This document shows positions 24,244-32,635 of a stretch of DNA of 64,000 bases, piece after piece (the stretch's first letter is position 1; each line of letters starts with the position of its first letter). Origin of the DNA: Acidisoma cellulosilyticum (GTDB lineage: Bacteria > Pseudomonadota > Alphaproteobacteria > Acetobacterales > Acetobacteraceae); NCBI RefSeq assembly GCF_020621385.1, contig NZ_JAESVA010000010.1, positions 1 through 64,000 on the forward strand, written 5' to 3'. Both the position numbers and the translations under genes were made by a program. Under the pieces are notes generated by a model that saw only the letters and a list, made by a program, of their open reading frames with translations, was not told where the DNA came from and did not search any database.

Positions 24244-24260
24244 CCCTGTTCAGAACAGGG
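24244..24260. promoter_or_regulatory. 17-bp perfect palindrome before CDF transporter
   Basis: CCCTGTTC-A-GAACAGGG. The half-site CCCTGT/ACAGGG is the same as in the CadR-like operator at 26349-26369, suggesting that the regulator or a relative also controls this transporter. Confidence 0.5.
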
Positions 24261-24428
24261 TCGGTTGCTCAGGGGAAGATGTGTTGCGCGTGGTGCGCGG
24301 AGCCGGTGTGGTCAGGATCACCGGCTGGCAAGAAGGCGGCGGCGGCGCCGTCGCCTTCGTATTGCGCCTTCGATCGAGCCAGCGCCGCGCCGCCACTCGC
24401 CACAACCGAGTGGCTTTGTGGTAGCTCT

Positions 24429-25046
24429 ATGAAGATGCTGCACACCCACTCGAAAATACTGCCCAACCGCCTACTCCGACGCGGGCTCTGGCTGGAGTAC
24501 GCCACACTTGCTTGGAACGTGGTGGGCACACCGGTCATGATCGCGATGGCCATCGCGTCGAGTTCGACAGCCATGGCGGGCTTCGGGCTCGACAGCCTGA
24601 TAGAGATCTTCGCCTCTGTCGTTGTCATTTGGCAACTCAAGGGCGAAGATTCCAGCAATCGTGAGCGTATTGCCCTCAGACTCATCGGGGCAGCGTTCTA
24701 CCTCCTGGCGGCCTATGTGCTCATCCAATCGATCTGGATGCTCGCCAACCGCCACCACCCGGTGCAGTCGTCGCTCGGTATAGCGTGGCTCGCACTCACG
24801 GTCGTAACGATGGTGTCGCTGGCATATGGCAAGCTCGTCACAGGGCGTGCACTCGGCAACATCGTCCTGCGCACCGAGGCGCGCGTCACGATGATCGACG
24901 CCGCGCTCGCGGCCGCCGTCCTGTGCGGCGTCGGGCTGAATGCCCTGCTCGGCTGGTGGTGGGCAGACCCGCTCTCCGGACTGGTGATCGTCTTCTACGG
25001 TGTAAAGGAGGGACGCGCAGCGCTCGGCCACGTGAGGGACGGCTGA
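24429..25046 (+). CDS. Cation diffusion facilitator-type transporter
   Basis: 205 residues with about five to six hydrophobic spans. Signature RGLWLEYATLAWNVVG, SSSTAMAGFGLDSLIEI (metal-binding Asp in span 2) and VTMIDAALAAAVLCG identify the short CDF-like cation transporters frequent in metal islands. An in-frame cysteine-rich upstream start (ATG 24279, MCCAWCAEP) exists but has a poorly spaced binding site. Likely effluxes divalent metal ions from the cytoplasm. Confidence 0.75.
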   Translation: MKMLHTHSKILPNRLLRRGLWLEYATLAWNVVGTPVMIAMAIASSSTAMAGFGLDSLIEIFASVVVIWQLKGEDSSNRERIALRLIGAAFYLLAAYVLIQSIWMLANRHHPVQSSLGIAWLALTVVTMVSLAYGKLVTGRALGNIVLRTEARVTMIDAALAAAVLCGVGLNALLGWWWADPLSGLVIVFYGVKEGRAALGHVRDG

Positions 25047-25072
25047 ACTCGAGCCGGTCCGGAATTATGCAG

Positions 25073-25191
25073 GGTGAGCGGGTGCGGCTGCGGCGCCTCG
25101 CTGGTGGCGAGACGCCGCGGGTCGGTCGGCTCGACCATATGAGCTTGTGCTCGGCGTTGTCGCCCTGGACCAGGGAGGCGTAGACCGGGCC
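25073..25191 (-). repeat. Inverted DUF736-tail repeat, left copy
   Basis: Near-identical, in opposite orientation, to 27289-27400. On the minus strand it encodes PVYASLVQGDNAEHKLIW, the end of a DUF736 protein. Here the stop codon after the tail is lost. The pair frames the Nudix, CadR-like and CDF genes. Confidence 0.75.
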
Positions 25192-25336
25192 GGTGAAGGA
25201 CGGACCCTCGGCGCTGCGGTCGTCTCCCTGTCTGCTTCCTCGCTTGGCGTGCTTACCCACACTCTCTGACTTGTGTGTCGAGTGTCCCGAGCCGTGGAGG
25301 GCGCATTGTCTTGTTCACACCCTGGCCTGGGGAGAG

Positions 25337-25897
25337 CTACTCGGAAACCTTCGCCTCTTCGGCTCTTTGCTTGGGCACAAGCTTGCGCTTCGCTTCCATC
25401 TTCACGGAAAACGCCTCCAGTATTGGCCTTAGTCCGTCCTCATCGGTCAGCGCACCGGCCTCGCTCGCGGCCACCCAACGGGTCTCGCGCTGCTCGACCT
25501 CTGGCCAAACCTTGAGCTGCCGCTTCACCGTGAGGGAAAAAACGGTAACCTCGCAGATGACGGCGCGCCCGTCCTCGTCGAGCAACTTGTTGTAGGTGAA
25601 GCGTCCGAGCGGCTTGCCGCTGATTACCCCACGTACGCCGGCTTCCTCGAATGCTTCGCGGGCCGCTGACTTCGCCGGCTTCAATCCTTTGATCGGCCAC
25701 CCCTTCGGGATGATCCAGCGCCTGCGTGTACGCGATGTGAGGAGCAGAACTTCGACCTCGCCGGCTTCATTGCGGCGATATGGCAACGCTCCATATTGCA
25801 CCCGAACAGTGCCGCTCTTCGACTGCTGCTTTGCGATGGATTCGTCCTCCTGGCGCTGATCTCCGTCACTGTCTCCGAGTGAAAGCCGGTTGACCAC
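25337..25897 (-). CDS. Nudix hydrolase
   Basis: About 186 residues. Core YGALPYRRNEAGEVEVLL, RRRWIIPKGWPIKGL and AAREAFEEAGV form a Nudix box of the diphosphoinositol-polyphosphate/Ap(n)A type. Typical relatives begin just before the VRVQYGALPYR segment; no ATG is present there, so the start is unclear (GTG 25897 chosen). The gene may have lost its native start on insertion into this module. Confidence 0.75.
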   Translation of the reverse strand: MVNRLSLGDSDGDQRQEDESIAKQQSKSGTVRVQYGALPYRRNEAGEVEVLLLTSRTRRRWIIPKGWPIKGLKPAKSAAREAFEEAGVRGVISGKPLGRFTYNKLLDEDGRAVICEVTVFSLTVKRQLKVWPEVEQRETRWVAASEAGALTDEDGLRPILEAFSVKMEAKRKLVPKQRAEEAKVSE

Positions 25898-25934
25898 CTC
25901 TCGGCAAAGGCTCGGCGAACCGGGCGGGCAATCC

Positions 25935-26339
25935 CTAAGCCGGAGCCGGTGCGAGCGTCTCGATAATACGGCAGTCTGCGACCGTGCCCCGCTGGCAGCC
26001 TCCAAGCACGTCGGAAAGTTCGACGCGCAGGGCAGTCAGATCGGCGATCTTGCGTTCCACCTCGGCCAGATGCTGGCGAGCGATGACGTCCACGGCCTCG
26101 CATGACCGATCACGCTGGTCAGCGAGATCGAGGAGTTCACGGACCTGATCGATGGAGAAGCCAAGGTCGCGGGCACGCCTGATGAAACTCAGACGTCCAA
26201 GCTGCGCTCGGTCATACGAGCGGTAGTTGCCTTCGGTCCGCGCTGGTTCGGGTAGAAGGCCGATGCGTTCATAGTACCGGATCGTCTCGACCTTGGTGAG
26301 CGTCCGCTTGGCCAGTTCGCCGATGGAGAAGTCTGCCAT
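25935..26339 (-). CDS. MerR-family metal regulator, CadR/ZntR-like
   Basis: 134 residues. MADFSIGELAKRTLTKVETIRYYERIGLLP is the MerR DNA-binding head (quoted in parts: FSIGELAKRT, TIRYYERIGLL). Cysteines at DRSCEAV and at GGCQRG..ADCRI near the C-terminus match Cd/Pb/Zn-sensing CadR. Divergent from the transporter at 26407 over a MerR-type promoter. Activates transport by unwinding the long promoter spacer when metal binds. Confidence 0.9.
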   Translation of the reverse strand: MADFSIGELAKRTLTKVETIRYYERIGLLPEPARTEGNYRSYDRAQLGRLSFIRRARDLGFSIDQVRELLDLADQRDRSCEAVDVIARQHLAEVERKIADLTALRVELSDVLGGCQRGTVADCRIIETLAPAPA

Positions 26340-26344
26340 GCCCC

Positions 26345-26377
26345 TTGACCCTGTAGTGACAACAGGGTCCATATAGG
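26345..26377 (+). promoter_or_regulatory. MerR-type promoter and operator
   Basis: TTGACC (-35) followed by ACCCTGT..ACAGGGT dyad and a CATATAGG -10 region, spacer 19-21 bp. Drives the transporter at 26407. Confidence 0.8.
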
Positions 26378-26406
26378 GCGTCACATCGGATCTGGCGAGG
26401 TGACAT

Positions 26407-27054
26407 ATGGCCGGCTGCTGCCACAACGATACGTGCTCTTCAAGCGAAGCCCAGAACAACCCGCAATGGCGGCTAGCGCTCTGGATCGCCCTCGGCATTA
26501 ACGCCGGCATGTTCCTCGGCGAAATCGTTGCCGGCGTCGCCGCGGGATCTGCATCGCTCCAGGCCGATGCGATCGACTTCCTCGGCGACGCGGCAAATTA
26601 CATGATCAGTCTCAGTGTTGTCGGCATGGCAATCACCTGGCGCGCGCGGGCGGCACTGCTGAAGGGCTGGTCCCTTGCCCTTCTTGCCACGGCGGTTCTG
26701 GCCTCTACCGCGTGGCATGCCTACGCAGGCAGGTTGCCTGGGGCAGACACGATGAGCATCGTCGGCGTAGTGGCGCTGTTCGCAAACGGCGGCATCGCGC
26801 TGATGCTCTACCGCTTCCGCACCGGCGATGCGAACATGCGCTCTGTATGGATCTGCTCGCGCAACGACGCGATCGGCAATCTTGCCGTGCTCGCGGCCGC
26901 TGCCGGTGTGTTCGGGACGGGCACCGCATGGCCGGACCTCGTGGTCGCCGGAGTCATGGCCATGCTCGGCATGAGCGGCGGATGGCAGATCATCCGTCAG
27001 GCGAGCGGCGAGCTGGCCGAATCGAGGCTGACTCCTGTCAGTGCTGCGGGCTGA
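26407..27054 (+). CDS. CDF-family metal efflux protein (CzcD-like)
   Basis: 215 residues, six spans. Cysteine/histidine-rich start CCHNDTC, then SASLQADAIDFLGDAANY (the Asp-x-x-x-Asp metal site of span 2) and WICSRNDAIGNLAVL (N/D in span 5). The C-terminal cytoplasmic domain of longer CDF proteins is absent. With CadR-like control, the substrate is probably Cd, Zn or Co. Confidence 0.85.
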   Translation: MAGCCHNDTCSSSEAQNNPQWRLALWIALGINAGMFLGEIVAGVAAGSASLQADAIDFLGDAANYMISLSVVGMAITWRARAALLKGWSLALLATAVLASTAWHAYAGRLPGADTMSIVGVVALFANGGIALMLYRFRTGDANMRSVWICSRNDAIGNLAVLAAAAGVFGTGTAWPDLVVAGVMAMLGMSGGWQIIRQASGELAESRLTPVSAAG

Positions 27055-27288
27055 GCCTGTGCCCACGTCGACAGAGTCCTCTACGGTGGATTCGACACCC
27101 GTCGACGCCGGGGCCGGCCGTTGAGATAAGGACCCGGCCGGCCTGTTGTTATGTTGCGATGGCTCGTGCGGGAGTGGCTTGCTCTGCCGCTGTCGCTGCC
27201 GCTCCGCGTCGTTCTCCCCGGGATGACTGTGCCCAAGCCGCCCAAACGGCCTCTCTGCAGGCTGGTCTGGCGCCGGGCCGGACCTTAG

Positions 27289-27400
27289 GCCCGGTCTACG
27301 CCTCTCTGGTCCAGGGCGACAACGCCGAGCACAAGCTCATCTGGTCGCGCTGACCGACCCGCGGCGTCTCGCCACCAGCGAGGCGCCGCATCCGCTCACC
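27289..27400 (+). repeat. Inverted DUF736-tail repeat, right copy
   Basis: Plus-strand copy; encodes the same tail and keeps the stop codon after IWSR. See 25073-25191. Confidence 0.75.
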
Positions 27401-27481
27401 CCTTGGGATTATGCGGAGCATGATCAGGGTGAAATGCACGAAAATCCTCGGCTCCGTCCCGGCCACTCCGCATCACGCCTC

Positions 27482-27508
27482 ACTCCGCATAATGCGTATT
27501 ATGCGGCC
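27482..27508. other. dif-like palindrome
   Basis: CCGCATAA, six-base centre TGCGTA, then TTATGCGG: eight-bp perfect arms ending in ATAA/TTAT around a 6-bp spacer, as in Xer dif sites. The left half shares GCATAA with the E. coli XerC half-site. Candidate recombination site between two resistance modules. Confidence 0.45.
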
Positions 27509-27662
27509 GGCGCGGTTATGTGGTGCGATCGGACTGACAACGAAAAAGTCGTTCTTCTCGCTGCACTTCGTGTCGTCGTTATCGGACGTTACTCCTCACA
27601 GCTTTGGCGGGTGGCTCCCTCTCCCTTCACCGTTTTATACGGAATTTCTTGCGTCCCGTCCG

Positions 27663-27684
27663 TATGTCGGGTAATATCGACATA
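27663..27684 (+). promoter_or_regulatory. ArsR operator
   Basis: TATGTCG/CGACATA dyad with an 8-bp centre, ending on the first base of the arsR start codon. Typical position for autorepression. Confidence 0.7.
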
Positions 27685-28055
27685 TGGACACAGATCAAGC
27701 CATCCTCGCATTCTCGGCGCTCGCCCAGTCCACCCGACTGGAGGTGTTTCGGCTCCTGATGGAGCACGAACCAGACGGGCTTCCGGCCGGCGAGGTCGCG
27801 CGCCGCATGGGCGTGCCCCACAACACCATGTCGACGCATCTGGCCATCCTGACCCGCGCCGGGCTGATCGAAGCTGAGCGGCAGAGCAGGTCCATCGTCT
27901 ACCGCGCCCAGCTCGAGGCGGTGCGAGGGCTCGCCGGCTTCCTCGTCAAGGACTGCTGCGGCGGCCGGCCGGAGCTGTGCGCGCCGCTGATCGCCGACCT
28001 GTCCCCCTGTTGTTCGCCACAAAAGCCATCGTCCAAGGAGGTCGCCCATGGCTGA
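27684..28055 (+). CDS. arsR: Arsenic-responsive repressor ArsR
   Basis: 123 residues. Winged helix with HNTMSTHLAILTRAGLI as recognition region. The arsenite site is C-terminal (DCCGGRPELC), as in ArsR of Acidithiobacillus, rather than in the DNA-binding helix as in plasmid R773. The stop overlaps arsC by eight bases. Represses the operon until As(III) or Sb(III) binds. Confidence 0.95.
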   Translation: MDTDQAILAFSALAQSTRLEVFRLLMEHEPDGLPAGEVARRMGVPHNTMSTHLAILTRAGLIEAERQSRSIVYRAQLEAVRGLAGFLVKDCCGGRPELCAPLIADLSPCCSPQKPSSKEVAHG

Positions 28056-28575
28056 CCGTATCTACAATGTGCTGTTCCTCTGCACCGGCAATTCCGCCCG
28101 CTCGATCCTGGCCGAGAGCATTCTGCGCAAGGACGGCGGCGAACACTTCCGCGCCTTCTCAGCCGGCAGTCACCCGAAGGGCCGGGTCAATCCCTTCGCG
28201 CTGAAGGTGCTCGAGAGCTTCGACTATCCGACCGACGGTTTCCGATCGAAGAGCTGGGAGGAATTCACGGGGCCTGACGCACCGGTGATGGATTTCGTGT
28301 TCACCGTCTGCGACGACGCTGCGGGCGAGACCTGTCCCGTGTGGCCCGGCCAGCCGATGACGGCGCATTGGGGCATCCCGGACCCGGCGGCAGTCGAAGG
28401 CTCGGATATCCAAAAGGAAGCCGCTTTCGTCACCGCGTTTCGCTACCTGAAGACCCGCATCGAGGTGTTCACGGCGTTGCCGTTGAAGAGCCTCGACACG
28501 ATCGCACTCGGCACGAAGCTGCGTGAGATCGGTCAGAGCGAAGGCGCAACGTTTCCACGCCCGAGCGCAGCATGA
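28048..28575 (+). CDS. arsC: Arsenate reductase, LMW-phosphatase type
   Basis: 175 residues. CTGNSARS is the C-x5-R phosphatase loop; FRSKSWEEF and FTVCDDAAGETCPVW supply the further cysteines of the thioredoxin-coupled relay. Reduces arsenate to arsenite in the cytoplasm. Overlaps arsR and is followed after eight bases by the second arsC, so the operon makes two unrelated reductases. Confidence 0.95.
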   Translation: MADRIYNVLFLCTGNSARSILAESILRKDGGEHFRAFSAGSHPKGRVNPFALKVLESFDYPTDGFRSKSWEEFTGPDAPVMDFVFTVCDDAAGETCPVWPGQPMTAHWGIPDPAAVEGSDIQKEAAFVTAFRYLKTRIEVFTALPLKSLDTIALGTKLREIGQSEGATFPRPSAA

Positions 28576-28583
28576 GGCAAGCC

Positions 28584-29009
28584 ATGGACATCATTATCTA
28601 CCACAATCCCGACTGCGGGACCTCGCGCAACACGCTGACGATGATCCGCAATGCCGGCATCGAACCTCACGTCATCGAGTATCTGAAGACACCACCCTCG
28701 CGAGCGATGCTCAAGCAGCTCATTGCGCGCATGGGCATCCCCGTTCGCGCGCTCCTGCGCGAGAAGGGCACGCCCTATACCGAGCTTGGCCTTGGTGATC
28801 CGAACCTGACCGATGACCAGCTTCTCGACGCCATGCAGGCGCATTCGATCCTGATGAACCGGCCGATCGTCGTAACGCCCAAGGGCGTTCGGCTCTGCCG
28901 TCCTTCCGAGGAAGTGCTCGATCTATTGCCGCCGCAGGGCGGCGAGTTCGTCAAGGAAGACGGTGAGCGCGTGGTGGACGAACACGGCCGCCGCGTTGCG
29001 ACAGCATAA
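28584..29009 (+). CDS. arsC: Arsenate reductase, glutaredoxin type
   Basis: 141 residues. IIYHNPDCGTSRNTL carries the single catalytic cysteine of the ArsC/Spx family; RPIVVTPKGVRLCRPSE holds the arsenate-binding arginines. Uses glutathione and glutaredoxin. ATG 28584 behind GAGG preferred over ATG 28572. Confidence 0.95.
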   Translation: MDIIIYHNPDCGTSRNTLTMIRNAGIEPHVIEYLKTPPSRAMLKQLIARMGIPVRALLREKGTPYTELGLGDPNLTDDQLLDAMQAHSILMNRPIVVTPKGVRLCRPSEEVLDLLPPQGGEFVKEDGERVVDEHGRRVATA

Positions 29010-29018
29010 GGCAGCTCC

Positions 29019-30074
29019 ATGTCCACCTTTGAACGTTATCTCACCCTCTGGGTCGCGCTCTGCATCGTGGCCGGCGTCGCGCTCGGCCATTTCATGCCGG
29101 GCGTGTTTCATGCGATCGGCGTCGCCGAGATTGCCAAGGTCAATCTGCCGGTCGCGGCATTGATCTGGCTGATGATCGTGCCGATGCTGATCAAGATCGA
29201 CTTCGCCGCGCTCGGCCAGGTGAAGGAGCATTGGCGCGGCATCGGCGTCACGCTGTTCGTCAACTGGGCCGTGAAGCCGTTCTCGATGGCGGCGCTCGGC
29301 TGGCTGTTTATCGGATATCTGTTCCGGCCGTATCTGCCGGCCGCGCAGATCGACAGCTACATCGCGGGTCTCATCATCCTCGCCGCCGCGCCCTGCACGG
29401 CGATGGTGTTCGTCTGGTCGAACCTCACCAAGGGCGAGCCGCATTTCACGCTGAGCCAGGTCGCGCTGAACGACTCCATCATGGTGTTCGCCTTTGCGCC
29501 GATCGTCGGCTTGCTGCTCGGCCTCTCGGCCATCACGGTGCCCTGGAACACTCTTGTCCTGTCGGTTGCGCTTTACATCATCGTGCCGGTGATTGCCGCA
29601 CAACTCCTGCGCCAGCGCCTCCTCGCGGGTGGCGGGGAACCGCGGCTGAAGGCCTTTCTCGACCGGCTGCAGCCCGTCTCGCTCATCGCCCTGCTTGCGA
29701 CACTGGTGCTGCTGTTCGGCTTTCAGGGTGAGCAGATCCTGGCGCAGCCGCTCGTCATCGCGCTGCTCGCCGTGCCGATCCTCATCCAGGTCTATTTCAA
29801 CGCGGGGCTCGCCTATCTGCTGAACCGGATTTCCGGCGAACAACACTGCATCGCCGGCCCCTCCGCCCTGATCGGCGCCTCGAACTTCTTCGAGCTTGCG
29901 GTTGCCGCCGCCATCAGCCTGTTCGGCTTCCAGTCCGGAGCGGCCCTGGCGACCGTCGTCGGCGTGCTGATCGAGGTGCCGGTCATGCTGACCGTCGTGT
30001 GGATCGTGAATCGGTCGAAGGGCTGGTACGAGCGCGGCCAAACAGCGCCGCGCGTCGTCAAAGAGGCGCGCTGA
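29019..30074 (+). CDS. arsB: Arsenite efflux permease, ACR3 family
   Basis: 351 residues, ten spans. [12 protein letters not shown] contains the essential ACR3 cysteine; [15 protein letters not shown] is the second signature. Exports arsenite through the inner membrane with the proton gradient. Its stop overlaps the arsH start (TGATG). Also called acr3. Confidence 0.95.
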   Translation: MSTFERYLTLWVALCIVAGVALGHFMPGVFHAIGVAEIAKVNLPVAALIWLMIVPMLIKIDFAALGQVKEHWRGIGVTLFVNWAVKPFSMAALGWLFIGYLFRPYLPAAQIDSYIAGLIILAAAPCTAMVFVWSNLTKGEPHFTLSQVALNDSIMVFAFAPIVGLLLGLSAITVPWNTLVLSVALYIIVPVIAAQLLRQRLLAGGGEPRLKAFLDRLQPVSLIALLATLVLLFGFQGEQILAQPLVIALLAVPILIQVYFNAGLAYLLNRISGEQHCIAGPSALIGASNFFELAVAAAISLFGFQSGAALATVVGVLIEVPVMLTVVWIVNRSKGWYERGQTAPRVVKEAR

Positions 30075-30796
30075 TGCAGGCGCCCGATTTGGTGGATTTG
30101 CCGAACATCGATGCCGATGCGTTCGAGCGCCCGACGACGGCTGCGCTGATCCCAGATCCGCCGACGCACCCGCCGCGCATCCTGCTGCTGTACGGCTCCC
30201 TGCGCGACCGATCGTTCAGCCGGTTCCAGGCCCAGGAAGCCGCTCGTCTTCTCGAAGCCTTCGGCGCTGAGACTCGCATCTTCAACCCCAGCGGCTTGCC
30301 GCTTCCGGATGATGCACCCGTCGATCACCCCAAGGTCCAGGAATTGCGCGACCTGTCGGCCTGGTCGGAGGGACATGTCTGGTGCAGCCCGGAGCGCCAT
30401 GGCGCCATGACGGGCATCATGAAGGCGCAGATCGACTGGATACCGCTGTCTATCGGGGCGGTCAGGCCCACCCAGGGCAAGACGCTCGCGGTCATGCAGG
30501 TGAGCGGCGGATCGCAGTCCTTCAACGCCGTCAACCAGATGCGTGTTCTCGGCCGCTGGATGCGCATGATCACGATCCCGAACCAGTCCTCAGTAGCCAA
30601 GGCCTATGAGCAGTTCGATGAGGGCGGCCGGATGAAGCCGTCGCCCTATTACGATCGCGTCGTCGACGTCGTGGAGGAGTTGGTGAAGTTCACCCTTCTG
30701 ACGCGCGGCCCCTCCGCCTACCTCACCAGCCGCTATAGCGAGCGCAAGGAGGCGGCGGAGAAGCTCGGCGCGCGGGTCAAGCTGGCTGCGATCTGA
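30074..30796 (+). CDS. arsH: Organoarsenical oxidase/flavoprotein ArsH
   Basis: 240 residues. Flavodoxin-like fold with [13 protein letters not shown] (FMN phosphate loop), [18 protein letters not shown] and the C-terminal [13 protein letters not shown] and [11 protein letters not shown], all typical of ArsH. Oxidises methyl- and aryl-As(III) and protects against trivalent organoarsenicals. Confidence 0.95.
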   Translation: MQAPDLVDLPNIDADAFERPTTAALIPDPPTHPPRILLLYGSLRDRSFSRFQAQEAARLLEAFGAETRIFNPSGLPLPDDAPVDHPKVQELRDLSAWSEGHVWCSPERHGAMTGIMKAQIDWIPLSIGAVRPTQGKTLAVMQVSGGSQSFNAVNQMRVLGRWMRMITIPNQSSVAKAYEQFDEGGRMKPSPYYDRVVDVVEELVKFTLLTRGPSAYLTSRYSERKEAAEKLGARVKLAAI

Positions 30797-30806
30797 CCCT
30801 GGCGGT

Positions 30807-30869
30807 CTATTTCAAGGATCATCGAAATAGCAATTGACGGCGGGCGTTTGCTGGCAGTAAAGCTATTTC
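30807..30869 (+). promoter_or_regulatory. Second ArsR operator and promoter
   Basis: Dyad CTATTTC/GAAATAG (30807-30830), TTGACG at 30834-30839, TAAAGC about 18 bp on, and another CTATTTC half at 30863-30869 beside the ATG. Unlike the first ars operator, so the two ArsR proteins probably have separate targets. Confidence 0.65.
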
Positions 30870-30870
30870 C

Positions 30871-31194
30871 ATGAATATCGAAGAAGCAGCAAAGCAGCTC
30901 GAAGCGCTCGGCAATCCGACGCGGCTCCAAGTCTACCGGACACTGGTTCGTGCCGGTGACGGGGGGCTGCCGGTCGGCCGTCTGCAGGAGAAAATCGGGA
31001 TCGCCGCCTCCACGCTGTCCCACCACCTGCACCGGCTGATCCTGACAGGTCTCGTCACCCAGGAACGACAGGTGACGACGCTGATCTGTCGGGCGAACTA
31101 CCCGGCCATGAACAGCTTGGTCGGCTTCCTTGTCGACGAGTGCTGCGTCGATGCGGCCTGCACAACCGAACAAGACGGAGAGGCGGCTGCTTAA
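30871..31194 (+). CDS. arsR: Second ArsR-family regulator
   Basis: 107 residues. IAASTLSHHLHRLILTGLV recognition helix; ECCVDAAC near the C-terminus as metal site. Its own operator and promoter upstream; likely controls the flavoprotein and MFS genes that follow. Confidence 0.9.
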   Translation: MNIEEAAKQLEALGNPTRLQVYRTLVRAGDGGLPVGRLQEKIGIAASTLSHHLHRLILTGLVTQERQVTTLICRANYPAMNSLVGFLVDECCVDAACTTEQDGEAAA

Positions 31195-31240
31195 GCCTTT
31201 CTTGTTGCCTTTAATTTCCATAATCCCGGAAGGATCGAAT

Positions 31241-32635
31241 ATGAAGACGCCCTCACTCGACTCCCTCCCCATCGCCGTTATCGGCGGCGGCCCGGTCGGC
31301 CTGGCAGCCGCGGCGCATCTCGTCGCGCGGAATCTGCCGGTGAAGGTCTATGAGGCCGGGCCAGCCGTCGGCGCGAACATGCGCGACTGGGGTCACGTCC
31401 GGGTCTTCACGCCGTGGCGCTACTGCATGGATGCAGCCGCCGTCGCGCTCCTTGAGCGCACCGGCTGGCAGGGCCCGCGGGCGGATGTCTTCCCAACAGG
31501 CGGCGAGATCGTCGTCCGCTATCTCGAACCGCTCGCCGCGACGCCAGAGCTATTTGGCGTAATCGAGACCGGTGCGCACGTCACAGCCATCTCGCGGCGC
31601 GGCTTGGACAAGGTCGTAAGCCGGGGCCGCGAGCAACGCCCGTTCGAGCTGGTCATCGAGACGGCCAGCGATGTGCGTCGCGATCTCGCCCGGGCGGTGA
31701 TCGACGCCTCCGGCACTTGGACGGCACCCAACCCGCTCGGCGCGAACGGTCTGCCGGCGGAGGGCGAGGTCGAGCTTGCCGATCGGATAGCCTACGGAAT
31801 CCCCGACATCCTGGGACGGCATCGGACACTTTATGCCGGGAAGACGACGCTGGTCATCGGTGCGGGCCATTCGGCCGCCAATGCGCTGCTCGACCTGGCG
31901 CGCCTCACGGAAGCCGAGCCATCGACGACCTTCACCTGGGCGACACGCGGCATTGACCTCGTTCGCATATATGGCGGCGGTGACGCCGATCGGTTGCCGG
32001 CGCGCGGCGAACTCGGCGCCGAGACGCGCGAACTGGTCGAGAGCGGCCGGGCGCCGCTCGTCACCGGCTTCTCAACAATCGCCATGCGGAGCGAAGGCGG
32101 TCGGATCGTCGTGGAAGGCGAGACATCGGTAGGGCCTCGACAGATCGGACCCGTCGACCGGATCATCGCGGCTACCGGCCAGCGTCCCGATCTGTCGCTG
32201 ACCCGCGAACTGCGCCTGGATCTCGATCCCTGGCTTGAGAGCGCCAAGGCGCTCGGACCGCTGATCGATCCGAACGAACATTCCTGCGGCTCCGTGCCAC
32301 CGCATGGGCATCGCGAGCTGGCGCACCCGGAGGCCGGTTTCTACACCGCCGGTATCAAGAGCTACGGCCGTGCGCCGACCTTCCTGCTTCTGACCGGTTA
32401 TGAGCAAGTCCGTTCGATCGCTGCGGCGCTCGCTGGCGACTTCGTCGCGGCCGACGATGTTCAGCTCGTGCTCCCCGAGACGGGCGTCTGCACGACGACG
32501 TTCTCGGTCGATGCCGGCGACGGTTCGGGATGCTGTGGCGGTCCGGCTCCGGCGGAGGCGGACGCATGCTGTCTCGCCGACGCAACGGCCAAGGAAGCCG
32601 GTAAGAAGGGCTGTGGCTGCGGAGTGGCGGCGTGA
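31241..32635 (+). CDS. FAD/NAD(P)-binding monooxygenase-like protein with Cys-rich tail
   Basis: 464 residues. Two Rossmann motifs: IAVIGGGPVGLAAAAHL (FAD) and LVIGAGHSAANALLDL (NADPH), as in flavin monooxygenases of the ArsO type found in ars islands. The C-terminus is a cysteine-rich tail (SGCCGGP, ACCLAD, GCGCGVAA), which could bind arsenite directly. GGAAGGATCG precedes the ATG at 31241. GTGA overlap with the MFS gene. Confidence 0.8.
   Translation: MKTPSLDSLPIAVIGGGPVGLAAAAHLVARNLPVKVYEAGPAVGANMRDWGHVRVFTPWRYCMDAAAVALLERTGWQGPRADVFPTGGEIVVRYLEPLAATPELFGVIETGAHVTAISRRGLDKVVSRGREQRPFELVIETASDVRRDLARAVIDASGTWTAPNPLGANGLPAEGEVELADRIAYGIPDILGRHRTLYAGKTTLVIGAGHSAANALLDLARLTEAEPSTTFTWATRGIDLVRIYGGGDADRLPARGELGAETRELVESGRAPLVTGFSTIAMRSEGGRIVVEGETSVGPRQIGPVDRIIAATGQRPDLSLTRELRLDLDPWLESAKALGPLIDPNEHSCGSVPPHGHRELAHPEAGFYTAGIKSYGRAPTFLLLTGYEQVRSIAAALAGDFVAADDVQLVLPETGVCTTTFSVDAGDGSGCCGGPAPAEADACCLADATAKEAGKKGCGCGVAA

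Larger units (their letters stand above)
27055..27662. other. Junction between metal module and ars island
   Basis: Gene-free. Holds the right DUF736-tail repeat (27289-27400), several CGCATAAT-type motifs and the dif-like palindrome at 27482-27508. Likely a recombination junction. Confidence 0.55.

Noticed and set aside
25235-25260. Complete DUF736 gene at the left end of the metal module
   Set aside because: Only the last 25 or so residues match; upstream part is unrelated.
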